Source of the DNA: a virus
Length of the DNA stretch: 29,387 bases
IMG/VR virus record: IMGVR_UViG_3300006305_000013
Location: 1-29,387 of that record
Direction: 5' to 3' (one strand)
A program made the translations under genes and the position numbers. The notes beneath the pieces are model-generated. The model was not told the origin of the DNA, searched no databases, and worked only from the letters and a program-made list of their open reading frames with translations. Shown piece by piece: positions 16,693 to 22,543 of the stretch; the stretch's first letter is position 1; every line of letters begins with the position of its first letter.

Positions 16693-17321
16693 TGAGTGAT
16701 GCATTAAAAATATTACAGGCTCGATGTGGTGTAAAGGATGACGGATCGTTTGGCCCTAACACAGCTAGAGCTATCGCAAAGCATTATGAGCTATCAGATA
16801 AGCGTGGAGCGCATCTTCTGGGCCAGGCCCACCATGAGAGCGGTGGCTTTAAGCGCACCAAAGAAGGTTTGTATTACAGTACGCCAGAGAGACTAATGGC
16901 GGTTTGGCCTAGTAGATTTAAATCTGTAGAAGCTGCACAGCCTTACGTTAAGAACCCAGAAGCACTAGCAAACAACGTATATGCTAACCGCATGGGAAAT
17001 GGTGACGAAGCATCAGGGGATGGTTTCAAGTATGCTGGGGCTGGTTTCATCCAACTCACAGGACGTTCTAATTACAGATCATTTGCATCTGACATGAGAA
17101 TACCAGAGGTGGTAGATCATCCATCATTTGTGCAGACTGAATACGCCTTTGAAAGTGCTTTGTGGTTTTTTAGAGCCAACAAACTATTTACTATATGTGA
17201 CCAGGGTGTTGACGATGAAACAATTAAGGCTGTGACCAAGCGTGTCAATGGTGGCACGCATGGTCTCAAGGATCGAGAAGAGCAAACTAAGAAGATTTAC
17301 CAGTGGCTTACCACGGCCTAG
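16692..17321 (+). CDS. Endolysin, GH19 chitinase-like lysozyme, 209 aa
   Basis: Residues ~1-30 (ALKILQARCGVKDDGSFGPN) form half of a peptidoglycan-binding motif. The rest is a GH19 catalytic domain: GQAHHESGGFKRTKEGLYYS contains the general acid Glu49, and FKYAGAGFIQLTGRSNYRSF is the substrate-groove signature. The end (VTKRVNGGTHGLKDREEQTK) is also typical. It should cleave the glycan strand of peptidoglycan. There is no signal peptide, so it needs the holin encoded just upstream. The gene end converges with a minus-strand gene and an inverted repeat. Confidence 0.9.
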   Translation: MSDALKILQARCGVKDDGSFGPNTARAIAKHYELSDKRGAHLLGQAHHESGGFKRTKEGLYYSTPERLMAVWPSRFKSVEAAQPYVKNPEALANNVYANRMGNGDEASGDGFKYAGAGFIQLTGRSNYRSFASDMRIPEVVDHPSFVQTEYAFESALWFFRANKLFTICDQGVDDETIKAVTKRVNGGTHGLKDREEQTKKIYQWLTTA

Positions 17322-17328
17322 CCACTGG
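17300..17328. terminator. Hairpin between convergent genes
   Basis: A perfect 9-bp inverted repeat (CCAGTGGCT / AGCCACTGG) with an 11-nt loop spans the ends of the endolysin gene and the opposing gene. Both flanks are modestly T-rich on the transcript side. It probably acts as a bidirectional terminator, with both stop codons inside it. Confidence 0.6.
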
Positions 17329-17514
17329 TCTTACTATCTTAGACGCAACATCACTAACCTGGCAGTAACCTTCTGTGGCATTAATTCTGTCATAAATTGT
17401 GTTTACGCCTGTTAGCACGCTCCAACATTCATCTTCGCTTGGAAACCAAATACTGAATTGCCAATCATGTTCTATTAATGGATAAACTATTGTAAGTAAT
17501 GTGTAATATTCCAT
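17308..17514 (-). CDS. Small Cys-pair protein opposite the endolysin, 68 aa
   Basis: The ATG is preceded closely by AGAGG. The N-terminus is a hydrophobic stretch (YYTLLTIVYPLI), followed by FSIWFPSEDECWSVL with Cys30, then EGYCQV with Cys51, and a basic, proline-containing end (IVRPVARPW). This form recurs among small exported proteins of marine phages. It overlaps the endolysin gene tail to tail by 14 nt. An envelope-located role is inferred; the function is unknown. Confidence 0.62.
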   Translation of the reverse strand: MEYYTLLTIVYPLIEHDWQFSIWFPSEDECWSVLTGVNTIYDRINATEGYCQVSDVASKIVRPVARPW

Positions 17515-17618
17515 TGCCTCTACTTTCTGTTATGTTATTATCTTTGCAGAGGAAGCTTTTAGTCATCGGTCTTTCATGTTCCTGCTCGAACTTAAATCTG
17601 CTTTAGGTTTCCTCACGA

Positions 17619-18362
17619 TTACTCCCATTCCTCACAAAATAAACCACACTCAAAGTCTAAGCTTTTCATGGGGCGACCTTTTGCATGAGGTGATAGCTCG
17701 TCTAGAAATATACGTTCATTATTGACCCTAACTAACCTTGAGCCAATCTCCCTAGATTGCTTTGCTCTTTGCTCAAAAACCTCTGGATGTTCTTTTCTAA
17801 CATGGTTCCAGTATGTCGGTGACGTAGCCTTTACGCACCCAATGCAGTTAGCGTTAGGATAGCCAAGCTTGTATATCTGCGGTGGCTCTATCTTGTGATG
17901 CTTGAGCATTCTGTAGCAATCCGCCTTAGTCATTCTAGCGTCAATTAATATAGGAATAACATTGTCTCTTTCTGTAAGAGTAAACCTGTCGTGCCTATCT
18001 TTTTCTTCTGAAGTAAATCCTAGAACGTGCCAGTCGGGTTTGTTTGTCTCTTCCCACAAAATCCTAGCGTTTTTCTTTAACTCGATTGTGCATGGAGCCC
18101 CAAGAGGTCCAGACATAAACTTACGTTTTGCCCAAACATCTACTGCGGAATGCGATGGAAACTTTGGGTTTTGCGCTATCTCAATCTCATGGTCTAACCA
18201 GGTCTCAACATCTTTGAGGAAACGCCTATTGTCATCATCCTCTTCTGCAACCGGATTGTTGACGATCCTAACGTCATAATCCTTGCCGTACTTCTGCAAA
18301 GTTAAATATGACGCTACCGCACTAGCCGCACCGCACGAAAACCAAACCGCTATTTTGTGCAT
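17619..18362 (-). CDS. PAPS reductase-like (adenine nucleotide alpha-hydrolase) protein, 247 aa
   Basis: The N-terminal KIAVWFSCGAASAVASYL has the position and form of the PP-loop that binds ATP or PAPS (SxGxxS). Cysteines fall in PCTIELKK, in the conserved GYPNANCIGCVKA and near the end in ECGLFCEE, and could bind Zn or an Fe-S cluster. NCIGCVKATSPTYWNHVRKE and NNERIFLDEL match the phage branch annotated as phosphoadenosine phosphosulfate reductase. The real reaction in phages is uncertain: sulfate activation, thio-modification of nucleic acid or anti-defence are all possible. The start overlaps the end of a 50-aa gene. Confidence 0.82.
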   Translation of the reverse strand: MHKIAVWFSCGAASAVASYLTLQKYGKDYDVRIVNNPVAEEDDDNRRFLKDVETWLDHEIEIAQNPKFPSHSAVDVWAKRKFMSGPLGAPCTIELKKNARILWEETNKPDWHVLGFTSEEKDRHDRFTLTERDNVIPILIDARMTKADCYRMLKHHKIEPPQIYKLGYPNANCIGCVKATSPTYWNHVRKEHPEVFEQRAKQSREIGSRLVRVNNERIFLDELSPHAKGRPMKSLDFECGLFCEEWE

Positions 18363-18502
18363 CTCTTACCATTGTTTTTCAAAAGTCTAAATTTATTTCC
18401 TGAAGATATGCTTTTGGAAGAGCCATGCAAAGCTTTGCGATGCCTGTCTTGCTCTTCTTTAGCCATCTTTTTCCATAGCTTTGCTATCTCTTCCTCAGTC
18501 AT
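18350..18502 (-). CDS. Small basic helical protein, 50 aa
   Basis: This short gene sits between the PAPS-reductase-like gene and the 89-aa gene, overlapping both ends (13 nt and an ATGA overlap). A good ribosome site (GAGGT, seven bases upstream) supports it. The protein begins MTEEEIAKLWKKMAKEEQDR and ends in a Lys/Arg/Ser-rich tail (GNKFRLLKNNGKRCTK). No family is recognised. It may be a small DNA- or protein-binding factor. Confidence 0.55.
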   Translation of the reverse strand: MTEEEIAKLWKKMAKEEQDRHRKALHGSSKSISSGNKFRLLKNNGKRCTK

Positions 18503-18768
18503 TTTTTTACCTCAATTATCATTTTTGCTTGGGAAGATAATTCATCTACAAACCTTTTTACTTGATCATATCTCCATTCAATATCTTTTATTTTTTGTGA
18601 ATATTCCTCAAATCTTTCCCAATATTCGCTATCATCTAATTCTATCGCCGCCGACTTAGCTCTTGCGGCGTCATTAGATACTTCTATATAGTGCCAACTA
18701 TTCTCAGGGTCTAAATGAGATTTAATAGCTTTAGTTACACTATCTATGTCATCTTTAGTCATCATCAT
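18499..18768 (-). CDS. Hypothetical acidic helical protein, 89 aa
   Basis: Three ATG codons in tandem begin this gene. GGGAG lies seven bases before the first, so I use that one. The protein is helical and mixed-charge (MMMTKDDIDSVTKAIKSHLD, then YWERFEEYSQKIKDIEWRYD), with no cysteine or membrane segment. It overlaps the stop codon of the preceding gene and the start of the following one, so it belongs to the same minus-strand operon. Not recognised. Confidence 0.6.
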   Translation of the reverse strand: MMMTKDDIDSVTKAIKSHLDPENSWHYIEVSNDAARAKSAAIELDDSEYWERFEEYSQKIKDIEWRYDQVKRFVDELSSQAKMIIEVKK

Positions 18769-18947
18769 ATATTTACTCCCTTTTGTCTCAACTGTGATGT
18801 AAACGTTTTTAATTCTTGCCTAGCTCTAAATAGGTCTTGTTTGACGTTTGGATGAGCATCCAACCTAAATTCCTCTTCTTGTAGTCTATCTACGCACTGG
18901 CGCAGATGGGTCAGTATCGCTCGATCCGCTGGTGTTATTTCCAACAT
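18765..18947 (-). CDS. Hypothetical helical protein, 60 aa
   Basis: GGAG lies seven bases before the ATG at 18947 (MLEITPADRAILTHLRQCVD). An upstream in-frame ATG at 18962 (MRSVT) has no site of its own and overlaps the preceding gene more. The protein is a charged helical hairpin (RLQEEEFRLDAHPN, then LFRARQELKTFTSQLRQKG). No family is recognised. Its 5' part overlaps the Zn-ribbon gene and its stop overlaps the next start. Confidence 0.55.
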   Translation of the reverse strand: MLEITPADRAILTHLRQCVDRLQEEEFRLDAHPNVKQDLFRARQELKTFTSQLRQKGVNI

Positions 18948-19068
18948 GGTTACACTCCGCACATGGTTTCTTTTCTACTTGGACGTACCCAACGCCTGGT
19001 AAAAAAAAGATTGGATACGTTACTTCCACCTCAATATATTTTTTATTATTACATTTTTTGCAGTTCAT
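18886..19068 (-). CDS. Small zinc-ribbon protein, 60 aa
   Basis: Two CxxC knuckles, CKKC at the N-terminus and CAEC near residue 36, flank a short beta hairpin (IEVEVTYPIFFLPGVGYVQV). This is a small DnaJ-type zinc ribbon fold common in phages. The last 20 residues are Ser/Asp/Pro-rich and overlap the next gene. It probably binds one zinc ion. Partners are unknown. Confidence 0.55.
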   Translation of the reverse strand: MNCKKCNNKKYIEVEVTYPIFFLPGVGYVQVEKKPCAECNHVGNNTSGSSDTDPSAPVRR

Positions 19069-19078
19069 ATCTATTACT

Positions 19079-19174
19079 CTAAAACGGTGGCTCTTCGCCT
19101 TCGTATGATGGCGTCCATACTAGACGGACGCCATGCATTTCTAATATAAAATCAACTAGGTTGTGAGACCACAT
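19079..19174 (-). CDS. Very small ORF ending in a conserved-looking motif, 31 aa
   Basis: The ATG lies inside the preceding 57-aa gene, and the frame ends 10 bases before the zinc-ribbon gene. The protein reads as a helix (MWSHNLVDFILEMHG) followed by VRLVWTPSYEGEEPPF. The ending W-x-P-x-Y-E-G-x-E-P-P resembles the C-termini of larger phage proteins, so this could be a genuine microprotein or the remnant of a longer gene. No clear ribosome site is seen. Confidence 0.35.
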   Translation of the reverse strand: MWSHNLVDFILEMHGVRLVWTPSYEGEEPPF

Positions 19175-19325
19175 TTGTGTACTTGTCCATAAGGTCTATG
19201 CCCCTACAAACTTCTTCTGCAATCCCTCTTAAACTAGGATGATTTTCTTCAATAAAGGCTCTTAGAGCCTCCGCATTACTCGAAGCACTGTAGTATGCTT
19301 TAGAATGCTTTTCTAAGGTTGTCAT
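19152..19325 (-). CDS. First gene of the minus-strand operon, hypothetical, 57 aa
   Basis: GGGAG about nine bases upstream favours the ATG at 19325 (MTTLEKHSKAYYSASSNAEA); a longer in-frame reading would run through the promoter. The protein is helical and slightly acidic (RAFIEENHPSLRGIAEEVCR), with no recognisable family. It is the first gene behind the divergent promoter at 19357-19385, with a leader of only ~25 nt, so it may be among the earliest products of this operon. Confidence 0.58.
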   Translation of the reverse strand: MTTLEKHSKAYYSASSNAEALRAFIEENHPSLRGIAEEVCRGIDLMDKYTNVVSQPS

Positions 19326-19345
19326 AGTATTACTCCCATTGTTAC

Positions 19346-19374
19346 TTGACATTATTAAAGTATTAATTAAGATG
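19346..19374 (+). promoter_or_regulatory. Candidate divergent promoter for the replication operon
   Basis: A perfect TTGACA at 19346-19351 is followed after 17 bases by a weak -10 (AAGATG). The start point would fall ~15 nt before the AGGAGA ribosome site of the next gene. The weak -10 suggests activation or a phage-modified polymerase. Confidence 0.35.
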
Positions 19375-19385
19375 TACAAAGTCAA
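19357..19385 (-). promoter_or_regulatory. Sigma70-type promoter for the 17.6-19.3 kb minus operon
   Basis: TTGACT (19380-19385, minus strand) and TACTTT (19357-19362) are separated by exactly 17 bases, and a transcript would start ~25 nt before the first gene. It overlaps a divergent plus-strand signal, so one repressor could control both directions. Confidence 0.55.
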
Positions 19386-19407
19386 ATATTTTTTTTAGGA
19401 GACTAAA

Positions 19408-19578
19408 ATGGAAGAGCAAGTAATACAAAGAACTGTGCATTTGCGTGCTAGTGTTGATGAGGCGGCAAAAGATCAAGCCAAGAGCAAACGTTGCTCTAAA
19501 AGTGTGTACATCGAGGAAGCAGTAATTATGCGATTGCAGTCCGAAGGTGTATTGACTGATGGTAAACAGTCGCAATAA
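19408..19578 (+). CDS. Small ribbon-helix-helix-like protein, candidate regulator, 56 aa
   Basis: AGGAGA lies five bases before the ATG. The pattern fits an Arc/MetJ-type fold: a strand (VIQRTVHLRAS), helix A (VDEAAKDQAKSKR), a turn (CSKS) and helix B (VYIEEAVIMRLQSEG). Such dimers bind inverted repeats through the strand pair. It is the first gene after the divergent promoter region, the usual place for an autoregulator. The nuclease gene starts inside its 3' end. DNA binding is inferred from secondary-structure pattern only. Confidence 0.6.
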   Translation: MEEQVIQRTVHLRASVDEAAKDQAKSKRCSKSVYIEEAVIMRLQSEGVLTDGKQSQ

Positions 19579-19951
19579 GGGAGCGGGTTTTGAGCGAGAG
19601 GTTTGTAGAGCGTTGGAACTAGATTTAGGCATAAAAGCAAAACGCGATATAGAACAATATCGAGCCGCAGACCACGGCGACATTATCGTTGATGACGATA
19701 AATGGAGCTATGTAATTGAGTGCAAACGATACGCAGGTAAGGGTCATACATATAAAACAGAATGGTGGGAGCAGGTCGAAAAATCTGCCAGGCACGCCAG
19801 TAAAGAGCCTGTTTTAATTTACAAATTTGACCGTCAACCAATCACAGTCGTAATGCGCTTGGCGTATGTCATGAAAGATAATGCTTTACATGAAGAAAAA
19901 ATTAGAATGTCATGGGATGCATTCACATACATTGTAAGGGAGAATATGTGA
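19559..19951 (+). CDS. Hjc-like PD-(D/E)XK nuclease, 130 aa
   Basis: The N-terminus MVNSRNKGAGFEREVCRALE, then DHGDIIVDD and SYVIECKRYAGKG, contains the PD-(D/E)XK signature: Glu12 or Glu14, Asp41 and Glu54-x-Lys56. Size and order resemble phage Holliday-junction resolvase-like enzymes. It probably cuts branched or recombination intermediates of phage DNA before packaging. It overlaps the RHH gene by 20 nt and the exonuclease gene by one base, within a recombination operon. Confidence 0.8.
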   Translation: MVNSRNKGAGFEREVCRALELDLGIKAKRDIEQYRAADHGDIIVDDDKWSYVIECKRYAGKGHTYKTEWWEQVEKSARHASKEPVLIYKFDRQPITVVMRLAYVMKDNALHEEKIRMSWDAFTYIVRENM

Positions 19952-20802
19952 TGGGTAAATGGGAGACTAGCATTGATTACGAAATGTCTGACGATGTTTA
20001 TCACGATAAGAAAAAACATCCGCACATCTCGAGCAGTGACGTTAAAACAGTCTACGGCAAGTCTTTGCTACACTGGGTAGGCCAAGAATACAAAGAAAGT
20101 TCAACCCTAGAAAAAGGGAAGGCTGTTCATGCTATTTTTGAGGCAAAAAGTAAAGGCGGCAAATCTTCTATAGTACGTGGCCCATCAGATAGGCGCGGCA
20201 ATAAATGGAAAGAAGCCAAGCAACAGGCAGAGCAGCAAGGCAAAATATTATTAACAGAGCGAGACTATGACGAAGCTTTAGAAATAGTAGAAAGCGCATT
20301 ATTTAACTCAGACTTTTTACGAAGCAAAGTAAGCGCAAAGAACTTTATATCTGAGGTAAGCATCTTTACTCGATGCACAAAGACTGGAATGCTTATTAAG
20401 TGCAGACCGGATGGTCTTTTGGTTCCAAAAAGCAACAAAGGCAAAGGCGAAATAATTGACATAAAAACTACTCAAGATGCTTCGCCAGAAGGTTTTCAAC
20501 GAGAGATACGCAAGTATAACTATGATTTGCAGGTAGCCTTTTACTTGCACACCATGCGCTGTGCTAACTTGCCATGCTCAGAGATGTATTTAGTGGCAAT
20601 AGAAAAAACGCCACCCTATGCGGTGGGCGTTCATGTGCTTTCAGAAATATATATAAAGCACGCAGAAAAAAGAATGTTCCAAACCCTAGAATGTATGAAG
20701 CACGCAGAAGAGCATCAAAACTTTCGTACGGGTTGGCCAGAAGTCAACCAAGTGCATCTTCCACACTGGATGGAAGATGAGGTTGAAGATCAAGCATTTT
20801 AA
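19951..20802 (+). CDS. RecE/exonuclease VIII-like PD-(D/E)XK exonuclease, 283 aa
   Basis: AGGGAG lies eight bases before the ATG that overlaps the nuclease stop codon (TGATG). Conserved positions of the RecE/DUF3799 branch can be placed: ISSSDVKTVYGKSLLHW at the N-terminus, His60 in GKAVH, Asp154 in RPDG, Asp170-x-Lys172 in IIDIKTT, and Gln194 in YDLQVAFY. It should degrade one strand from duplex ends to give single-stranded tails for annealing recombination. The SSB gene follows. Confidence 0.82.
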   Translation: MGKWETSIDYEMSDDVYHDKKKHPHISSSDVKTVYGKSLLHWVGQEYKESSTLEKGKAVHAIFEAKSKGGKSSIVRGPSDRRGNKWKEAKQQAEQQGKILLTERDYDEALEIVESALFNSDFLRSKVSAKNFISEVSIFTRCTKTGMLIKCRPDGLLVPKSNKGKGEIIDIKTTQDASPEGFQREIRKYNYDLQVAFYLHTMRCANLPCSEMYLVAIEKTPPYAVGVHVLSEIYIKHAEKRMFQTLECMKHAEEHQNFRTGWPEVNQVHLPHWMEDEVEDQAF

Positions 20803-20818
20803 CAAAAAGGAGACAATG

Positions 20819-21463
20819 ATGAGAATGCTCAATACTAATGAACTTGTGTTTGAAAATGTAACCGCACAGTTTCCAAGACTAAACAGAACCTACAAGTTTG
20901 ACACAAGTGAAAACAAAACTGTGCCTTGCGATCCGCTCGATGATGGTGCGGCATACACGCTTGAGTTTATTATGAACAATGATGATGCCCAGGCATATCT
21001 CAATCAAATTAAAAAGGTCTACAAAGAAGCAGCGAAAGCAGACACAAAAAGAAAGTGGAAGCCAGAGCCAACTTATGAGCCTTATAAAGAAGTTGACGGT
21101 GTGCCAACTGGTAAAAGCAAAAAGAAGGGCGCATATAACGGTGAAAAAACCAAAGCACCTGTGCAAAAAGATGCAGACAAAAACAAATTACCAGAAGATT
21201 TTGAGCTTACCACTGGTAGCAAGTGCAATGTCTGGGGCAAACTCTTTGCCTACAATACTGGCGCAGTTAGTGGTGTAGGGTTTAGATTAATGGGGGTCCA
21301 GGTCCTAGAACTTGCAGAGCGTTCAGATGGTGGAGACCCATTTGAGCAAACTAAAGGTTTCAAGGCAGAAGATGCGCCAGAAAAAAAGAAGGAAGAAAAC
21401 GTTAAATCTAGCGACCAGGAAACTACTGAGAACCTAGATTTTGATGACGAAATTCCTTTTTAA
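20819..21463 (+). CDS. Single-stranded DNA-binding protein with E. coli SSB-like tip, 214 aa
   Basis: AAAGGAGACA precedes two adjacent ATGs; the second (20819) has the better spacing, and 20816 is an alternative. The N-terminal FENVTAQFPRLNRTYKFD and the later GSKCNVWGKLFAYNTGAVSG suggest an OB-fold SSB of the DUF2815 type. The last 40 residues are acidic and end LDFDDEIPF, nearly identical to the E. coli SSB tip (DFDDDIPF) that recruits repair proteins. It would coat single strands made by the exonuclease and replisome. Its stop codon overlaps the methyltransferase start. Confidence 0.82.
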   Translation: MRMLNTNELVFENVTAQFPRLNRTYKFDTSENKTVPCDPLDDGAAYTLEFIMNNDDAQAYLNQIKKVYKEAAKADTKRKWKPEPTYEPYKEVDGVPTGKSKKKGAYNGEKTKAPVQKDADKNKLPEDFELTTGSKCNVWGKLFAYNTGAVSGVGFRLMGVQVLELAERSDGGDPFEQTKGFKAEDAPEKKKEENVKSSDQETTENLDFDDEIPF

Positions 21464-22473
21464 TGTTTCGTCACGTTGACTTATGCTCTGGAATAGGCGG
21501 CTTCGCTCTTGGCTTTGAATGGGCAGAACTTAGCCGCCCCGTTCTATTCTGTGATATAGAAGAATGGAGTAGAAAAATTTTAAGAAAGCATTGGCCGGAT
21601 GTGCCTATTGCAGAAGATGTTAAGGTATTAGCCAATGACCCAGATGAACTTATTCCAGACTGCGAAATCCTCACCGCAGGATACCCATGCCAACCCTTTA
21701 GTGTCGCCGGGCCTAGAAGAGGAACAGAGGACGACCGACATATCTGGCCAGAAATATTTTCCATTATTAAAGCAAAACGACCAACTTGGACAGTTTTCGA
21801 AAACGTTTATGGCCACGTCACTCTGGGTCTCGATGAAGTGCTTTCTGATTTGGAAGGGCAAGGCTACGCCACAAGGCCGTTTATTGTTCCAGCTATTGCC
21901 GTTGACGCACCCCACCGACGGGATCGAGTTTGGATCATCGGAAGAAATATGGGCAACACCAAACACGATGGATCATCTGCCGCAAAGATCAGAGGAAGCT
22001 CTCAAGAAGCAAGCCACAACAGCACGCAAGGGCAGAAAGAAGCCAGCGAACCTCAGAGAGCAAGTAAATCCAGACACAGTGAAAGCTTGGAAGCAAGCCC
22101 AGGAGCCGACAACATGGCCAACGCCGATAGCGTCAACTGGCGGCCCTTACAAGAACCACAAGGGAGACAAGAAGAAAGTTCCATCGAGCGGCAATCCACT
22201 AGCGACAGCCGTAGCGATGTGGCCAACGCCCAGAGCCAGGGATTGGAAAATGTCGGGCGATGTAGTGAACTGGAAGGAAAGCAACATTGGCGACACTTGC
22301 CTAAGAAGGGCAGTAGCGGAAACGGACGAAGCGTCTGGCTCCCTGAACCCCCAGTGGGTCGAGTGGTTAATGGGCTACCCGGTAGGGTGGACAGACTTAG
22401 AGGATTAGGTAATGCAATCGTACCGCAAATCGCACAGATGATCGGAGAAACAATAAAAAAAACCCCAGTATAA
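21463..22473 (+). CDS. DNA cytosine-5 methyltransferase, 336 aa
   Basis: C5 methyltransferase motifs occur in order: I (DLCSGIGGFALGFEWA, SAM binding), IV (AGYPCQPFSVAG with the nucleophile Cys76), VI (VFENVYG), VIII (APHRRDRVWIIG) and IX-X near the end (RVDRLRGLGNAIVPQIAQMI). Between VIII and IX about 130 residues are Ser/Gln/Lys-rich; this variable region should recognise the target sequence. It is visibly more G/C-rich than the rest of the window and carries a second open frame. It may protect phage DNA from host restriction. The stop codon lies in the loop of a hairpin. Confidence 0.88.
   Translation: MFRHVDLCSGIGGFALGFEWAELSRPVLFCDIEEWSRKILRKHWPDVPIAEDVKVLANDPDELIPDCEILTAGYPCQPFSVAGPRRGTEDDRHIWPEIFSIIKAKRPTWTVFENVYGHVTLGLDEVLSDLEGQGYATRPFIVPAIAVDAPHRRDRVWIIGRNMGNTKHDGSSAAKIRGSSQEASHNSTQGQKEASEPQRASKSRHSESLEASPGADNMANADSVNWRPLQEPQGRQEESSIERQSTSDSRSDVANAQSQGLENVGRCSELEGKQHWRHLPKKGSSGNGRSVWLPEPPVGRVVNGLPGRVDRLRGLGNAIVPQIAQMIGETIKKTPV
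21635..22408 (+). CDS. Overprinted WPTP-motif protein inside the methyltransferase gene, 257 aa
   Basis: The +1 frame of the methyltransferase stays open for 257 codons and reads like a real protein: FSKTFMATSLWVSMKCFLIW, then ATPNTMDHLPQRSEEAL, WPTPIASTGG, WPTPRARDW and the ending SLNPQWVEWLMGYPVGWTDL. I recall this motif set from stand-alone phage proteins found beside DNA methylases. The ATG has only a weak AAGG nine bases upstream. It may be an accessory of the methyltransferase, or the reading could result from ancient overprinting. Translation is not shown by the sequence. Confidence 0.55.
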   Translation: MTQMNLFQTAKSSPQDTHANPLVSPGLEEEQRTTDISGQKYFPLLKQNDQLGQFSKTFMATSLWVSMKCFLIWKGKATPQGRLLFQLLPLTHPTDGIEFGSSEEIWATPNTMDHLPQRSEEALKKQATTARKGRKKPANLREQVNPDTVKAWKQAQEPTTWPTPIASTGGPYKNHKGDKKKVPSSGNPLATAVAMWPTPRARDWKMSGDVVNWKESNIGDTCLRRAVAETDEASGSLNPQWVEWLMGYPVGWTDLED

Positions 22474-22481
22474 AACTGGGG
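22463..22481 (-). terminator. Hairpin with a minus-strand U-tract after the methyltransferase
   Basis: The 7-bp stem CCCCAGT / ACTGGGG has the methyltransferase stop codon in its loop. Read on the minus strand it is followed by eight T residues, the form of a strong intrinsic terminator. On the plus strand only a weak T-tract follows. Confidence 0.65.
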
Positions 22482-22543
22482 CTTAGTTTAAGCAAATAAA
22501 TTATGACAATGAATACCCAAAACAGAGGTAAGGATATAAGGCA

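Noticed and set aside
17549-17614. A tRNA-like 66-nt stretch with a 7-bp GAGGAAG / TTTCCTC stem
   Set aside because: The inner arms do not fit: no TTCRANY T-loop, no anticodon stem of five pairs and no D-arm. The stem may be chance or a minor leader structure.
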